Source: Saposhnikovia divaricata (taxonomy: Eukaryota > Streptophyta > Magnoliopsida > Apiales > Apiaceae). From it: DNA of 64,000 bases. Each line of letters begins with the position of its first letter. The first letter of the stretch is position 1. The notes beneath the pieces were generated by a model. The model had not been told where the DNA came from, searched no databases, and worked only from the letters and a program-made list of their open reading frames with translations. Shown here piece by piece: positions 22,598-34,135 of this stretch. The stretch is taken from NCBI GenBank assembly GCA_036435485.1, contig CM071595.1:102788580-102852579 (forward strand). The letters run 5' to 3'. Both the position numbers and the translations under genes were made by a program.

Positions 22598-24207
22598 TAA
22601 AGCCTCCTATCTGTAAAATCCAGATTTATGTTTGTTTGTGCAAGCTACTTAATCATTATGTGCTTAGACTTTAAAATGCCTAATTAATGATTGTTATAGG
22701 TTGCATATAATGTCATTTTACATGAATTCATTGTGTTTTAAGTGTCTTTAATAGCACAAATCTTTGAATTTATGCTTGTTAGATTGCATGATCATAGGGG
22801 GAGTTAAATTCATAGTATTCTAAATTTTGCATGATTTTTAGATGAATTTACCTATGATTTTCATGTAATTAGAGGCCTTAGAATTGAATATCTTCAAAAT
22901 TTCGAGTTAGTCTCTATCTCGAAACTCATCTAGAAATTCGACTTGAATTTCGACTTAAGCTGTCAGAGTGAAGTTTTGAAAATTCTAAGTCTGGGAAGAA
23001 TTTCGAGTTGTCTATCTCGAAATTCATCTCGAAAATCGACTTTGAGTTCGAGTTTGAGTTACCAGTGTGCCTAGTTCTATCTTCAAAATATTCGAGATAA
23101 GGTCTATCTCGAACTTTATCTCGAAGGTTGAGATGAGGTTTCCATTAAGGGGATATTTTGAAAAGAACTGAGAATAACTTCGAGTTAGTCTATCTCGAAA
23201 CTCAACTCGAATTTCGACTTGATGTTCGAGATAGAGTTCTCAGTTGCTTAAAGGGAATTTTTCGAGTTAAACTCCTAACTCGAAACGTATCTTGAATTAC
23301 CCTGTAGTTTTTGCTTCAAGGGAATATTTTGGAAAGAATTGAGAACAACTTCGAGTTAGTCTCTATCTCGAAACTCAACTTGAATTTCGACTTGATGTTC
23401 GAGATAGAGTTAAACTCCTAACTCGAAACTTATCTCGAATTTCCATGTTTTTTTTCTGGAGGGGAATTTTCCAAGTTTACTACAAGCCAATCAAGTTCGA
23501 GATAGGATTTCCCTGTAGTCTTTGCTGTAAAATTGGTTTAAGTGATTATTTGTTCGAGTTAACATCTATCTCGAACTTCATCTCGAAGTTCGACTTAATG
23601 TTCGAGATAGAGTTCGACTTAAGTCTTCCCTGTATGCACTTGGTGTTTTTCACTCTTTTTAACAGGGACATTTTTGTCATTTCACAATCATCTATATATA
23701 CATCTCTAACTCGATGCATCATTCACTTTACCTAATTTCATTTTTACAGCAGCCGCTTCACAAAAACAAGGCGATTTCACAAATTACATACCACTAATCC
23801 GTGTTTTTGTGATTAAACTCATACTAATCACGAATTTCTGCCAATTTTTTGACTGCTATTGTCTGTGTTATCATTAATCTTTGTGTTGGTGTGTTTTGTA
23901 ACCACTCATATACATGCGCATATACATACACACGAACATCAAGTGTTTGTGTAACTGTTCAAAACACGATTTCCATATTCTCCATCCATATACACACACG
24001 ATTTCACTGGTATACACACGAATATACATCTTCATTGAATATTCAGATTTAGTAATTGGCCACTGTTCATATCCCGTAGTTTAATTTTTCAGATTGCTTT
24101 TTGGTATTCTCGATAAATTGAAAGGGATAAAACTGTTAATTCGTAAATTACTTATTTTTCAAATTTAAAAAAAATTCACATCTCTTAAATAAAAACATTT
24201 AATTAAA
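22598..24207 (+). other. Non-coding region between pol and the third gene, with TCGAGATAGA repeats
   Basis: No gene. 22890-23625 contains six or seven irregular units of about 80-120 bases built from 'ttcgagttagtctatctcg', 'aaactcatctcgaa' and 'ttcgacttgatgttcgagat'. TCTATCTCGA and TCGAGATAGA are inverses, so the stretch can fold into several hairpins. A purine tract ATAGGGGGAG (22794-22803), identical to the one before the 3' LTR, lies at its start. 23640-24207 is AT-rich leader sequence. Confidence 0.75.
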
Positions 24208-27200
24208 ATGGCTCACCAATTTTCACTTGCTAAAAACAATTTTTATAATATTTCTACGGAAATTGGTGATCAACTCCCGCGGTTTAAGTTTTGGGTACGA
24301 TTTCTTAATTTGTACTCCAAGGCTAGCCATGCTTTTACTGCTAAACCTACACTAGTACATGATGCTTTACAGCAATTATGGACTAGTGCGGTTACTTTTG
24401 GGAGCAAAACTACCCCCTACGGTTTCAGGTTTACCTTAGCGGGTCAAGAATATGAGGTGACTGAAGAAATTGTCAACAGGGTTCTGGGATTCCCAATCAA
24501 AGATGCTTATGATGCAGAACCTACAGCGGAACAACGCCTCACATTCTTTGAAGAAATAGGATGTTATCCTCCGACTGGCCGGATCACTGGAAACATCGAA
24601 AAACAATTCTTTCATGTGAAATGGAATTACTTTTTCGAGGCCATCACAAGATGTTTTCGGGCACGCGAAAAAGATTTTCATCAAATTCCAATTCCAATGC
24701 AAACATTTGCAGTTTCCCTAGCAAGAGAACTGGATATAAATTATGGACGCATAGTTCTCTCTGAGATAGTGGCTACAATGGGATCTCCTGCAAGCAGAGA
24801 CCTCACTACAACTGATGTTGTCTGCTGGTTTCCTCGGTTCCTACAAATGCTGATTAATGATTTAATACCGAAGGATGCTCTTGCTGTTAGACAGGGATTT
24901 GCCAGAAGCCCAACATCTGCACCGCTAGGGATGGGCACTAAGTCACTTTCAACCATTGCTAATCAGGATAAACATCAAGGTAAACCGATGTCAATTCCTG
25001 AAAATATTCAAATGTGGCTTACATATGATGTAGGAGGTACCAATTTGGAGGAATCATCGCAAGTTTCATCATATGCTCAGAATCCGTCTGCTCATGCTGA
25101 GGCATTTGATGGGATTCCTGATGAGCAAAGCGATGATGCACAAGGTAATGAATCAGGTAATCTCTCCCTGCATACTATTCATTCCTCTTTCTATGTATCT
25201 GATTCCGAGACCCAAGAGACTGCTAGCCCGCAGAATCTATCCCAGGGTGAGAGCTATATTTCTGAGCCTGACACACATTCTTATTCTCTTTCACCCCTGT
25301 TAACGGAAGTCAGAAAGCCAGCACATGTATATGTAGGAAATGATGAGGAGAGTGACCCCGAAGTGCAGCCTCTTATTCGAAAGAAAGCCAAAATTTTTCA
25401 TGCTGCTACTTCAAAAGTCCAGTCAAACCCTAATGTATCACACGCAACCACTCCACCTCACGAGAGTGGTTCTCCCCTTAAACAATCTGCACATAGGGAT
25501 TTTGGTAAGGATTATGTACCTTTTGAAGATACTGTTGCTTCAAAAGGACATGAAGTTTTAATAACTTCAGCCGTACCTTCACCGGTACGTACTGATGCTG
25601 CAAAGAGGATCGGTTCTGATGTCGTACAAGAACACTTTGCAACCCCTCAGCCTGAGATTCCAACTCAGGATAGAACAGACACTGAGCGCCAAATACTAAC
25701 AGAACGAGTATTAGAGCGAGGTCACCTAAAGCAAACACCGTCCATTAATATTGAAAATCTTGATACACGTATGACTTCTATGGAAAATCAGATGAGGCAG
25801 TTTGGGCAGACGATGGGGCAGTTCGGGATTAACATTGGAAACAATCAAAGGGCTCTTGATGACTACGCAGCACGAATGGCAAGTCAAGCTACAGCTTTTG
25901 ATGCTTTGACAAACAAGGTCAATGACTTGGGCCATGCTGGTGGTGTCTTGGGAAGCACTCTGAATGAAAGGATGGGGGCAATGGAGTCTACAATGCATAC
26001 AATGGCTGTGGAGATCAGTAGAATGATGTTCGCAGTCAGGAGTTTTGTGCCCCCGGAGTGTTTCGAGTCGCAACAACCTCCCCCCCCGATGCTGGTGCAG
26101 GTGGTGCTAGTGGAGCGGGAGCCTCCGGTTCTGGTTTTGGAGGTTCTTATGCTGCTGGTGGATTTGACGACCTAGGTGGTGTTCAGGATAACTCACCTAA
26201 GGGGGAGAGTGGAAAGGAGACGAGACAACAGGCAGTTCACATTGAAGAAATTGAAGAACATGCTGATCTTGCCAAGGAAATAGAAATTGAGCCGTCTGTT
26301 GATGAAGAGGCTCTGAGGAAGAGAAAGGGTAAGGCAATGATGGTTGATGAACCATTCGTTGACCTGAGTCATCAGGAAACAGTACAGGAGGTAATTGACT
26401 CAGATTCTGATATGGAAGACGTACCTTTGGCACATGCTATAAAGAGATCTTTGAAGGAACAAGGTGGAGGTGCTGGGATGTCTTTCGGAATGCCTGAAGA
26501 AATTCCTGTTGATGAGGAAACCCTTAAAGCTCAACAGTTAGCCTTGGAACAAGCTCAGTTCCATAAAATGAAGATGATGCAAGAACGTGCTGCGTTCCTA
26601 GAAAAGAAAGTGGAGCTCCAAGGGAAGCAGTATGATCATGAGCTTGCAAGGCTAGCTGATCCTCAAGTTGATCTCGACAAGAGAAGGATAGGACAGAAGT
26701 GGGATGAAGCAAAGAAGATATTGATGGGACCCTGTGCGAAAGGAGTTCATAACAAGGAGGCAGATGATCTATTCTACAACCTGAATTTGCAGAATCCAAT
26801 GACTGTGGACTATATAAGTGCTTTGAAGAGATTAATTTCTAAAGTCAGGGTTGGATACAATGCAATACTTAAGGAGTGGCAGGTTATTTTGTCTTTGGTA
26901 GAAGGAGTCCCAACATCTTTCCTATATGTGGATGACCAATTCATAACGAGAAGATCTGCGTCAGAGTTGTTCTTGCTAGCAATAAAAATTCAATACTCTC
27001 AATCTGAGGAGCTAAGCATTCTGTATAGGGATCAGGTAATGCAGCTAGCAGAGGACAAGGGTCCAGAATTCTCAGCATATCCTAATTTTGTCCGGATGGT
27101 AGTTGACGGGAAGATGAAGAGGATTAGCATGGAGGAAAATGATTTAATGGATCTTTCAGTGGAATCTCTCAAAGCTGTCTGTAGACAAATGATGAGTAAG

Positions 27201-28062
27201 GGATTCGCTTCAGAGCTTAAAGAAAAATCAGTGAAGATCATTGAAAGAGTAATTAATATTCAAGAAGAGCAATGAGGTGTGGAAGTGTGATATCATTGCT
27301 CCAAACCCTCTAGATAACGTGAAGATTGAGCCGGAGCTGATGGAGAAGAAATGGAATATTCTTCAAGCAATGAAGAATGTAGATGAAGCTCTGACTCTTC
27401 CTTCTGGAGCACTGGAACAAGGAGAGATAAGGGAGGCAATTGGTGTTCCAGGAAGTGATAGTGTATACTGGATACACGCTTATGTTGAAGATACAGCTGA
27501 TGCCTTAGTATTCATAGATGCAGACCAGAATCAAACACTCTTGCATATGAGTAGAAAATGGCTGCTACAGACTCAAGATGCTGCATTTCTAGAGAGAGTA
27601 TTACATGTATTCAAATGGGGCGAAGTGGAAGATAAGTATGTGGAAGAAAAGCAGAGACTCATGAGTTACCTGTCTGAGGTAGTGGTGGAAAAGAAGCGGA
27701 TGGAGCGAGATGCGGCTAGTGTCCACAATACTAACCGTGTCAAGGGCTACCCCAAGATGATCTATTGTCAGTTTAAAGCTGATAAAACACATTTCAAACC
27801 TCAGCTCATAATGAAGAACTTTGAGGACATTCCAAAGATCAGGACTACTCAGGAGGTGGACAAACTCAGAAGGCTTTTCAAACATCCTCATCCAGAGCCC
27901 AAGAATCCTCTAGAAATGGAAGCTGTAAGTCTGTTGAATGCTAGGTGGAAGTAGCTTCACGATCCAGTGTACAAGAAAGAACAGCAGCAGAAGGAGAAGC
28001 GCAGAAGGCAGAAAGAAGAGAAGGACCAAGCTGCTGAAGCTAGAAAGAGGAAACGGAATTAG
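24208..28062 (+). pseudogene. Extra downstream gene of the SIRE-type element (env-like position), broken
   Basis: Starts at a clear ATG (24208, MAHQFSLAKNNF) and runs through 24208-26175, 26092-27275, 27277-27954 and on to 28062. Frame changes lie at a run of eight C (26084-26091) and near 27271-27276, and one TAG (27952-27954) is read through in frame into a Lys/Arg/Gln-rich tail (KKEQQQKEKRRR). The N-terminal 250 residues are globular (VTEEIVNRVLGFP). Next come a Ser/Pro-rich linker, a heptad-type coiled coil (about residues 515-600), a Gly-rich patch, an acidic stretch and a second helical domain. I saw no signal peptide or membrane span, so an envelope role is only positional. SIRE elements commonly carry a gene here, but I do not recognise this protein. 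Confidence 0.7.
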
Positions 28063-28394
28063 GGTTAAAGGTCAGAGTGGTGTGAACTTGAAGTTGGAAA
28101 ACCTTCATGTCTTTCGGTTGCTTTAACTCACTTGTGGAAAATTCACCTTAGAGTGAATCCAATAAGGTGATATAAGTTTGACTAAAAGGTATGAAATAAT
28201 CCAGGTGATAGGAATCACTCAAATGATCTTTAATTCGAAGTTCGAATTCTGTTTCTAGTTTAAGTTCTTTGTATTGTTTTCAAGTACATTTCAATTGTAA
28301 AGTATTCAAGACTTTAATGTTAATTATCTTTTCTCGTCTCATTGTTTAGTTGAGTTATCCTTCATTAATTTGAATGTCATTGTTAGACAATCAA
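28063..28394 (+). other. 3' untranslated region of the SIRE-type element
   Basis: AT-rich, no gene, leads to the purine tract. Confidence 0.7.
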
Positions 28395-28404
28395 ATAGGG
28401 GGAG
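28395..28404 (+). other. Polypurine tract before the 3' LTR of the SIRE-type element
   Basis: ATAGGGGGAG lies two bases before the 3' LTR, the expected primer for plus-strand DNA synthesis. The same 10-mer occurs at 22794-22803. Confidence 0.85.
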
Positions 28405-28406
28405 AT

Positions 28407-29464
28407 TGAAAGGCAGAGTGTGTAAACTTGTAACACTATAACTAATGTAACTCAATTAAAGGAAAAGATACTTAACCAGAAGACAATCAAGAACAAGAAG
28501 CCACAAGAAATCAACACTAAATGAAGACAAGGTAATTGATACAATTGAACATGTTAACTATGATCAAGCCAAGAAGAAATCATTGAGAGAAGTTCAAGTC
28601 AAAGTTGTTCATGCCTCAGTGATTTGAGAAATAGAGAATCAAGATCATAACTATCAGTATCAACAAGACAAATTGATTTCAAGTGAACAAGAAGGAAAGC
28701 GAACATTGGAAAGCCACGTTACTAAGTGAATATGGTAATTTATTCAAGAAGCAAAAACACTATCAAGACTAGTCACTTATGAACCAGACCAGTGCATCAA
28801 GTGTCAGGACATTGATAGCAAGTTTATGTCAGTAATAAAGATCCATGTTCAAGAGCTTGGTGAAGAATAAAGAAGACATGAAGATATCACAAGATCAAGA
28901 TGTGCATTGAAGTTTCAAGTTGAAGACTAGAATATTTTCTAAGTACTAAATATTCTAGATGTCCAAGTAGAATATTTCTAAGTAGAAGTTCTACTTAGAA
29001 ATTCGAGATGGCTAAGTAGAAATTCTCAAGCAGAAGTTCTACTTAGAGTGCAGCTTCAACATGACACATGGCATCTTCTGATTGGCAGATTTCCAAGCTT
29101 TCAAGATAAGGCAAGATTTATGTGGACATCATTGGGCCACGTATATCTTAGTCTTTGAAGACTACAGGACATAGATTACATGTAGTATAAATAGAAGTAC
29201 TTGTGTAATGTTTTAATTAGTGAGCAATTCTTGAGAGAAACACATGTAAAAGAGAGAGAGTGCATTCACAGAGCTTAGTATCATTCACTTCTCTATGAAC
29301 TTCTGTTATACTTTGTAATGAATGTTGTAGCAACCACTTCAAGTTATATATAAGACATACATTCCTTGAATCTGTGTGTTCGTTTATTGCATCGTATTTA
29401 TTGCTTCTCATATTTGAAAAGTTGTATTCACCCCCCCCCCTCTACAACACATTTGGACCTAACA
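28407..29464 (+). repeat. 3' LTR of the SIRE-type element
   Basis: 1058 bases, near-identical to the 5' copy. Visible differences are single bases at about 28892, 29296, 29359 and 29373 and a longer C run near 29431-29440. TATAAATA is at 29186-29193. Confidence 0.92.
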
Positions 29465-30293
29465 GGGACGATTACCTTTTTCAGCCAAAACACGTTACCT
29501 TTTTTCTTTTATCTTACTAAAACCTCTCTTTTTCCAATTATATCACGGGCATTTCTATTTAATAAAAATAAAATATTGTAATACTAATAATTAACCGATT
29601 ACTTATTCAGCTAAAACGTATCATCTTTTCTATTTTTCCTAATTAAATTCCCTGTTTTTCTAGAAACATTAATTTCTCATTTTCTAAAAACTATGAGCAA
29701 TTTTATTTAGTAAAATAACATAATTAAATTATAATTATTATAAACTAATCAATTACCCTTTTCACATAAATCATGTCATATTTTAATTTTCACGTTGCCT
29801 TTCTATTTTCTCTAATTAAAATTTCTCTTTTTCCAATTATATCACGGGCGGTTTTATTTAATACAATAAACTAATAATATTATAATCTATACTATTATAT
29901 AAAAGCCGAAACATTAAAAGTTTTGGTACCAGTTTTTTGGTACGTAGTGAATTTCATTATTTACCCTTCATTATAAAGAAAAATATATATGATATCTATA
30001 CTATTAAAACTCCTAAAATAAATAATAACATAATATAAATTAATGGTAAGTAGTCAATTACCTTTTTTCATATTTACTTTTAATTGAAGATATTACCTTT
30101 TATTAACACCTAAAAACATCAATCGTATCATATTTTCAAATCATTAATATTTCCTTTCGAATAAACACGTTACCTTTTTAATTTAAAATTAATCTTACAA
30201 TCATTAATATATACCCGAAAATATAACATCATATTTTTCAATTATTAATAAAATATATTAAAAATATGTATACACTGTTTATAATAAGTAAAC

Positions 30294-33200
30294 CGTAACG
30301 TCCCCAAATCCGGGTCAGGAGATTTGGTCATTACCTGAGAATCCTCAAAATAAACATCACCACTTTAATAAAACATTATTCCGTGAAATTGTCGAAAATT
30401 GAAATATAGTCTCTGTGACCCAAACAATCCAAGATCTTTTAGGTTATAGTGCTAGAAACAAGAATCCAAATTCCATAAAATAGCAACTTTCTTCTTTACC
30501 ACATTCTCTTAAATCAAAACCTAAATCACTGGTATAACTTCGACAAGAATTGTACCAGGCCAACAATACATAATAATAATTATTAGAGTTTAACTATATT
30601 AAATAGACCTTACTCTGGATCAGGACATCCCGTGTCAAGTTTTCTTCAAGATAGCGTCTGCTTCTTCTCTCTTTGAATTGTACGAATATGTCTCGCCAAA
30701 CTACCTTACTGAAAAGTTAGGGTTTCGAAACAAACAAGTATGAGCGGAAGAAATGCTCAGCAAGTGTGTAGTAAAATAGGAATGATAATAAATCATTGAT
30801 AATGAAAACAGATAACATCTATCAAAACTCAATTCACAAGAGAAGTATTTCGAATCAAAAATCTATCAACACAGAATGGATTAAAATAAAGTATGAAATG
30901 GGTATTCGGACATGGTAAGTTCAGTGCTCTACTAGTGGGATCCCGACTACCTAACAATTGGTTTAGTTGTACTCCCCACAAGGAAGCATCATTAAGGAAA
31001 TAATAGTCTCAAAGGTTATCGACAAGTTCGATACAGTAAATGGGGTATAAATTGAATAAACAAGAATGACAATAAATGTCGGCAAGATCGACAATAAATG
31101 GAATAATACCATAATAAGCATATTTAAAATAATCTCACTTGAACAAGAAGTGAAGGGAAAACACTTGCCTCGAATTCTCAACTATCATGAAACGTCACAG
31201 TAATACTGCTTTCATCTTCTATCTTACGGCGTCACAATCTTCTAATTTGGTCAATATTTGGTTCAACGCTCTTGCGGTTGCCACGAGTCTAATCCGCCGA
31301 TATCGAGCTCGCGCGTCAATTCCAATATCAAACATAAGACAACACTTTAGTCTCTAGACGACAATTCTAATATTTTCTGTAAATGCTTATAAACTTAACT
31401 CGAACGTATTAACCATACTCACCAATTTCTCTGTTGGAAGAAGATAATCGAAGACGTCCCCTCTGAACATATATGTTTTCCCGTTGGAAAACGCCTCACA
31501 GTGAATCCAACAACCACAACCAATACTTCATCCATCTTCATCCTTCCTCATTTAACCCTCACTTATATCCGCCGACAATTCTGAGTCAAACTTCCCAATA
31601 AAACCCCGGATAAATAAATCTTCTCTGAACTCAGGAAATCAATCTATATATAATATTTTAATATCCGTAAATTCTACTTAAAAACGAAAAATAGGGTTAC
31701 CGAAATATAACGACCATTCTCCATTTAAAAGGTCTCTAATTATTTCTAGGTATTCGCTAACCAATAAATTATTCAAATAGCATTTCTACTTTAAGTTGGC
31801 TCTTATGAATTCTCTACAATTCTCTAAACTTCACTAGTTTAATAATATTAACCTCTATTTTTTACTCAAAACAAAATAATTCCACCATCCATTTTTATCC
31901 AATTTAAATCCATAATTATTATTCTCACTTTTAACCAAAAATAATTTATCAAAATAATTTTGCTTTTAATTATCCTCACAATTCTAATTTGTTTTACTCA
32001 TTTTTAACATTAATCCGATTTTAGCCTCTAAAATAATTGGCTCATACAAATTTCACAAAAATTCACATAAAAGCTCTATTTTAACTAAATCCATTTTAGG
32101 GCAATAATAATGTTATAAATCTCTAATTATTCTCAAAAGCAAAGAACCCATTTTTATTGGAACAAGGGTATAAATCTCTATTTTATTCCAGAAATAAAAT
32201 ATCCACGAATTCATTTTAATCTTGTAAATAATATAATAATAATTCCGGTTTTAGTCTCTAAAATAATCTGATTCGATCCGGTTAATAAAAATAATCCGGA
32301 ATTACTGAATATAATCTTCCAAAATTAAAACCATATTTTCCTCTATTTATTCAAAATTATTCTCTTTTATCGACAAATTATTAGATTCTCTTTTTCGTCC
32401 AAAAATCTCAAAATAATTCTTTTTAAATAATTAATTAATAATTATACCATTGTTATTAAGCTCTTTATTCCTCACAATTTTTAAAAAAACACCCCAATTT
32501 TGTAATATCCAACTTAAATATCAACCAACTCAAATTTTATTATTATCAATTATTATTCATTCCTTCATTTCTTTATTATTATTTTATTTCATTTTTATTT
32601 CTCACAAGTTAAATAATAAACCCATTTTAATATTTTCACCCTTTTCATTTTATTATCAATACCCGAAAAAAAACATTCGATCACCAATTTTATCACTACG
32701 CTATTATTTTATTATTATTTAACGACAACAGCGGCGCGTGGGCCCCACCTGCCTTCGCCACCGCCGTGTCTACCCTGCAAACTCTCTCTTGCCTTCTTTC
32801 TCTCTCAATCTCTCTGTCCATCTCTCTCACTCAATCTCTCTCATCTCTCCCGTTCTCTCTCTCTCTCTCTCTCTTGACTCACTCTCTCGTTCTCTCTTTT
32901 CTCTATCTCCCTCCGCTCACCACTCCCCCTTTTTTTTTTCTCTTCGCCGTCTCATCCCTCCCCGCGATTCAATCTCTCTCGACCACCTCCTCTTCTCCCT
33001 TTCAACCTCCCTCTCGACCAACACCAAAACCACCCTTGTATCTCCCTCTTCTTCTTACGTATCTCCCTTGAATCTCCCTCTTCTGCAACACCCGCACACG
33101 ACAATCACCATCACTACAAACCCAACACCGTCCACCCTTACCCCGATTCAAACACAACCCATCACACCCATGTGACCGAAAACAGAGTCCTCGGTTTCGA

Positions 33201-33383
33201 TTTGGAAACTCCCCTCCTCCCCTGATGTCCAACTCGACTACTACATCCAACATAACTCGACAATTACACACACATGAAACACACACAACCTCGACACCAC
33301 ACACACGATTGCATACACTGCCCATCTCAGTTCAACAACACCATTCGACTATTGTAAAATACATATGGTCGAGTTTTTGGTTC

Positions 33384-33449
<66 letters not shown>

Positions 33450-34135
33450 CTGGGTTTTGATACATATGGTTCGAGCTTTTTGGTTAAAAGAGACAGACAC
33501 AGTAAGACTGATGTATCTGTTTGTGTTTGTGGAGAAAAAGAAAAAAAATAAGGGCCGTGTATCTCCTTTGTTTAAACAGTTATGTATTTAAATGACCTGT
33601 ATCCGACAAAACTTGGGAAATAAAACAAAAAAAAATAGGTGCAGGAATGTTTTGAGTTTGTGGAAAGAAAGTGGTGTTTTGTGAAAGAATAATTTGTGCT
33701 TTGTGAAAGAATTGCTCGATTTCTGTAAAAAGCGGTTCGTGTTTTGTGAGAATAAAACTCGTTTTCTGTGATCGAGAAATGTTGTCCCCTCCTCGTGTTT
33801 AACGACCCGATCAGTTAAAACCGTAATAATAATCTCGTCATTTTCCTGCTGGATAATAATAAACGGGACCCAAAATTCGTTCTCAAAAATAAACTCCGCG
33901 CTTTAAAATAAAAAAATAAACCAAAATTAAAAATCCTATTTTCCTAAATTTTCTAATTTTAATAAATACCTAATAATTGTAACTAAATAGATATAATATA
34001 ATATTTATTTACATACGAATATAAAATTTTAAAATTTTATCGAAACACGCTGTTTAAAAATATTAATGCATTGACCTTAAATAAATATAAATAACGAGTA
34101 GAAAATTATTATTCAAAAATTTTGCGGTTATTACA
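30294..34135 (-). mobile_element. Solo LTR of a chromovirus-type Gypsy element, 3.84 kb
   Basis: This is a reverse-oriented relative of the LTR at 43011-46665: its right edge GCGGTTATTACA is the inverse of TGTAATAACCGC, and its left edge CGTAACGTCCCC is the inverse of the other LTR's end with one base changed. It is flanked by a perfect 5-bp duplication TAAAC (30289-30293 and 34136-34140) with no internal region, the signature of LTR-LTR recombination. Open frames inside (32738-33175 and overlaps) come from a CT-rich tract and are not genes. Confidence 0.9.
33385..33448. repeat. (TA)32 microsatellite in the solo LTR
   Basis: 64 bases of uninterrupted TA. The sister LTR has only 11 units at the equivalent place (44397-44418). 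Confidence 0.95.

Larger units (their letters stand above)
15064..29464 (+). mobile_element. SIRE-type Ty1/Copia retrotransposon, 14.4 kb
   Basis: Complete element with LTRs at 15064-16118 and 28407-29464, an initiator-tRNA-Met primer site at 16121-16133, a purine tract at 28395-28404, gag, pol (order protease, integrase, RT, RNase H, so Copia) and a long extra reading region between pol and the 3' LTR. The flanks are GGGAT (15059-15063) and GGGAC (29465-29469). The undisturbed sequence in Hel-A copy 2 ('atatcagggacggttacc', 40264-40281) shows this is one target site with a base change, or alternatively AGGGA if the LTRs are taken as TTG...AAC. Large Gag with two zinc knuckles, total size and extra 3' gene fit the SIRE/Maximus lineage. 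Confidence 0.93.

Noticed and set aside
24208..28062. Calling the SIRE downstream gene an envelope glycoprotein
   Set aside because: No signal peptide, membrane span or cleavage site is visible. Only its position suggests it.
32738..33175. Open frames of 101-145 codons rich in Ser and Leu in the solo LTR (and 43924-44397 in the partner LTR)
   Set aside because: They are translations of CT/GA-rich tracts, overlap in several frames and on both strands, and have no domain. They are by-products of low complexity.
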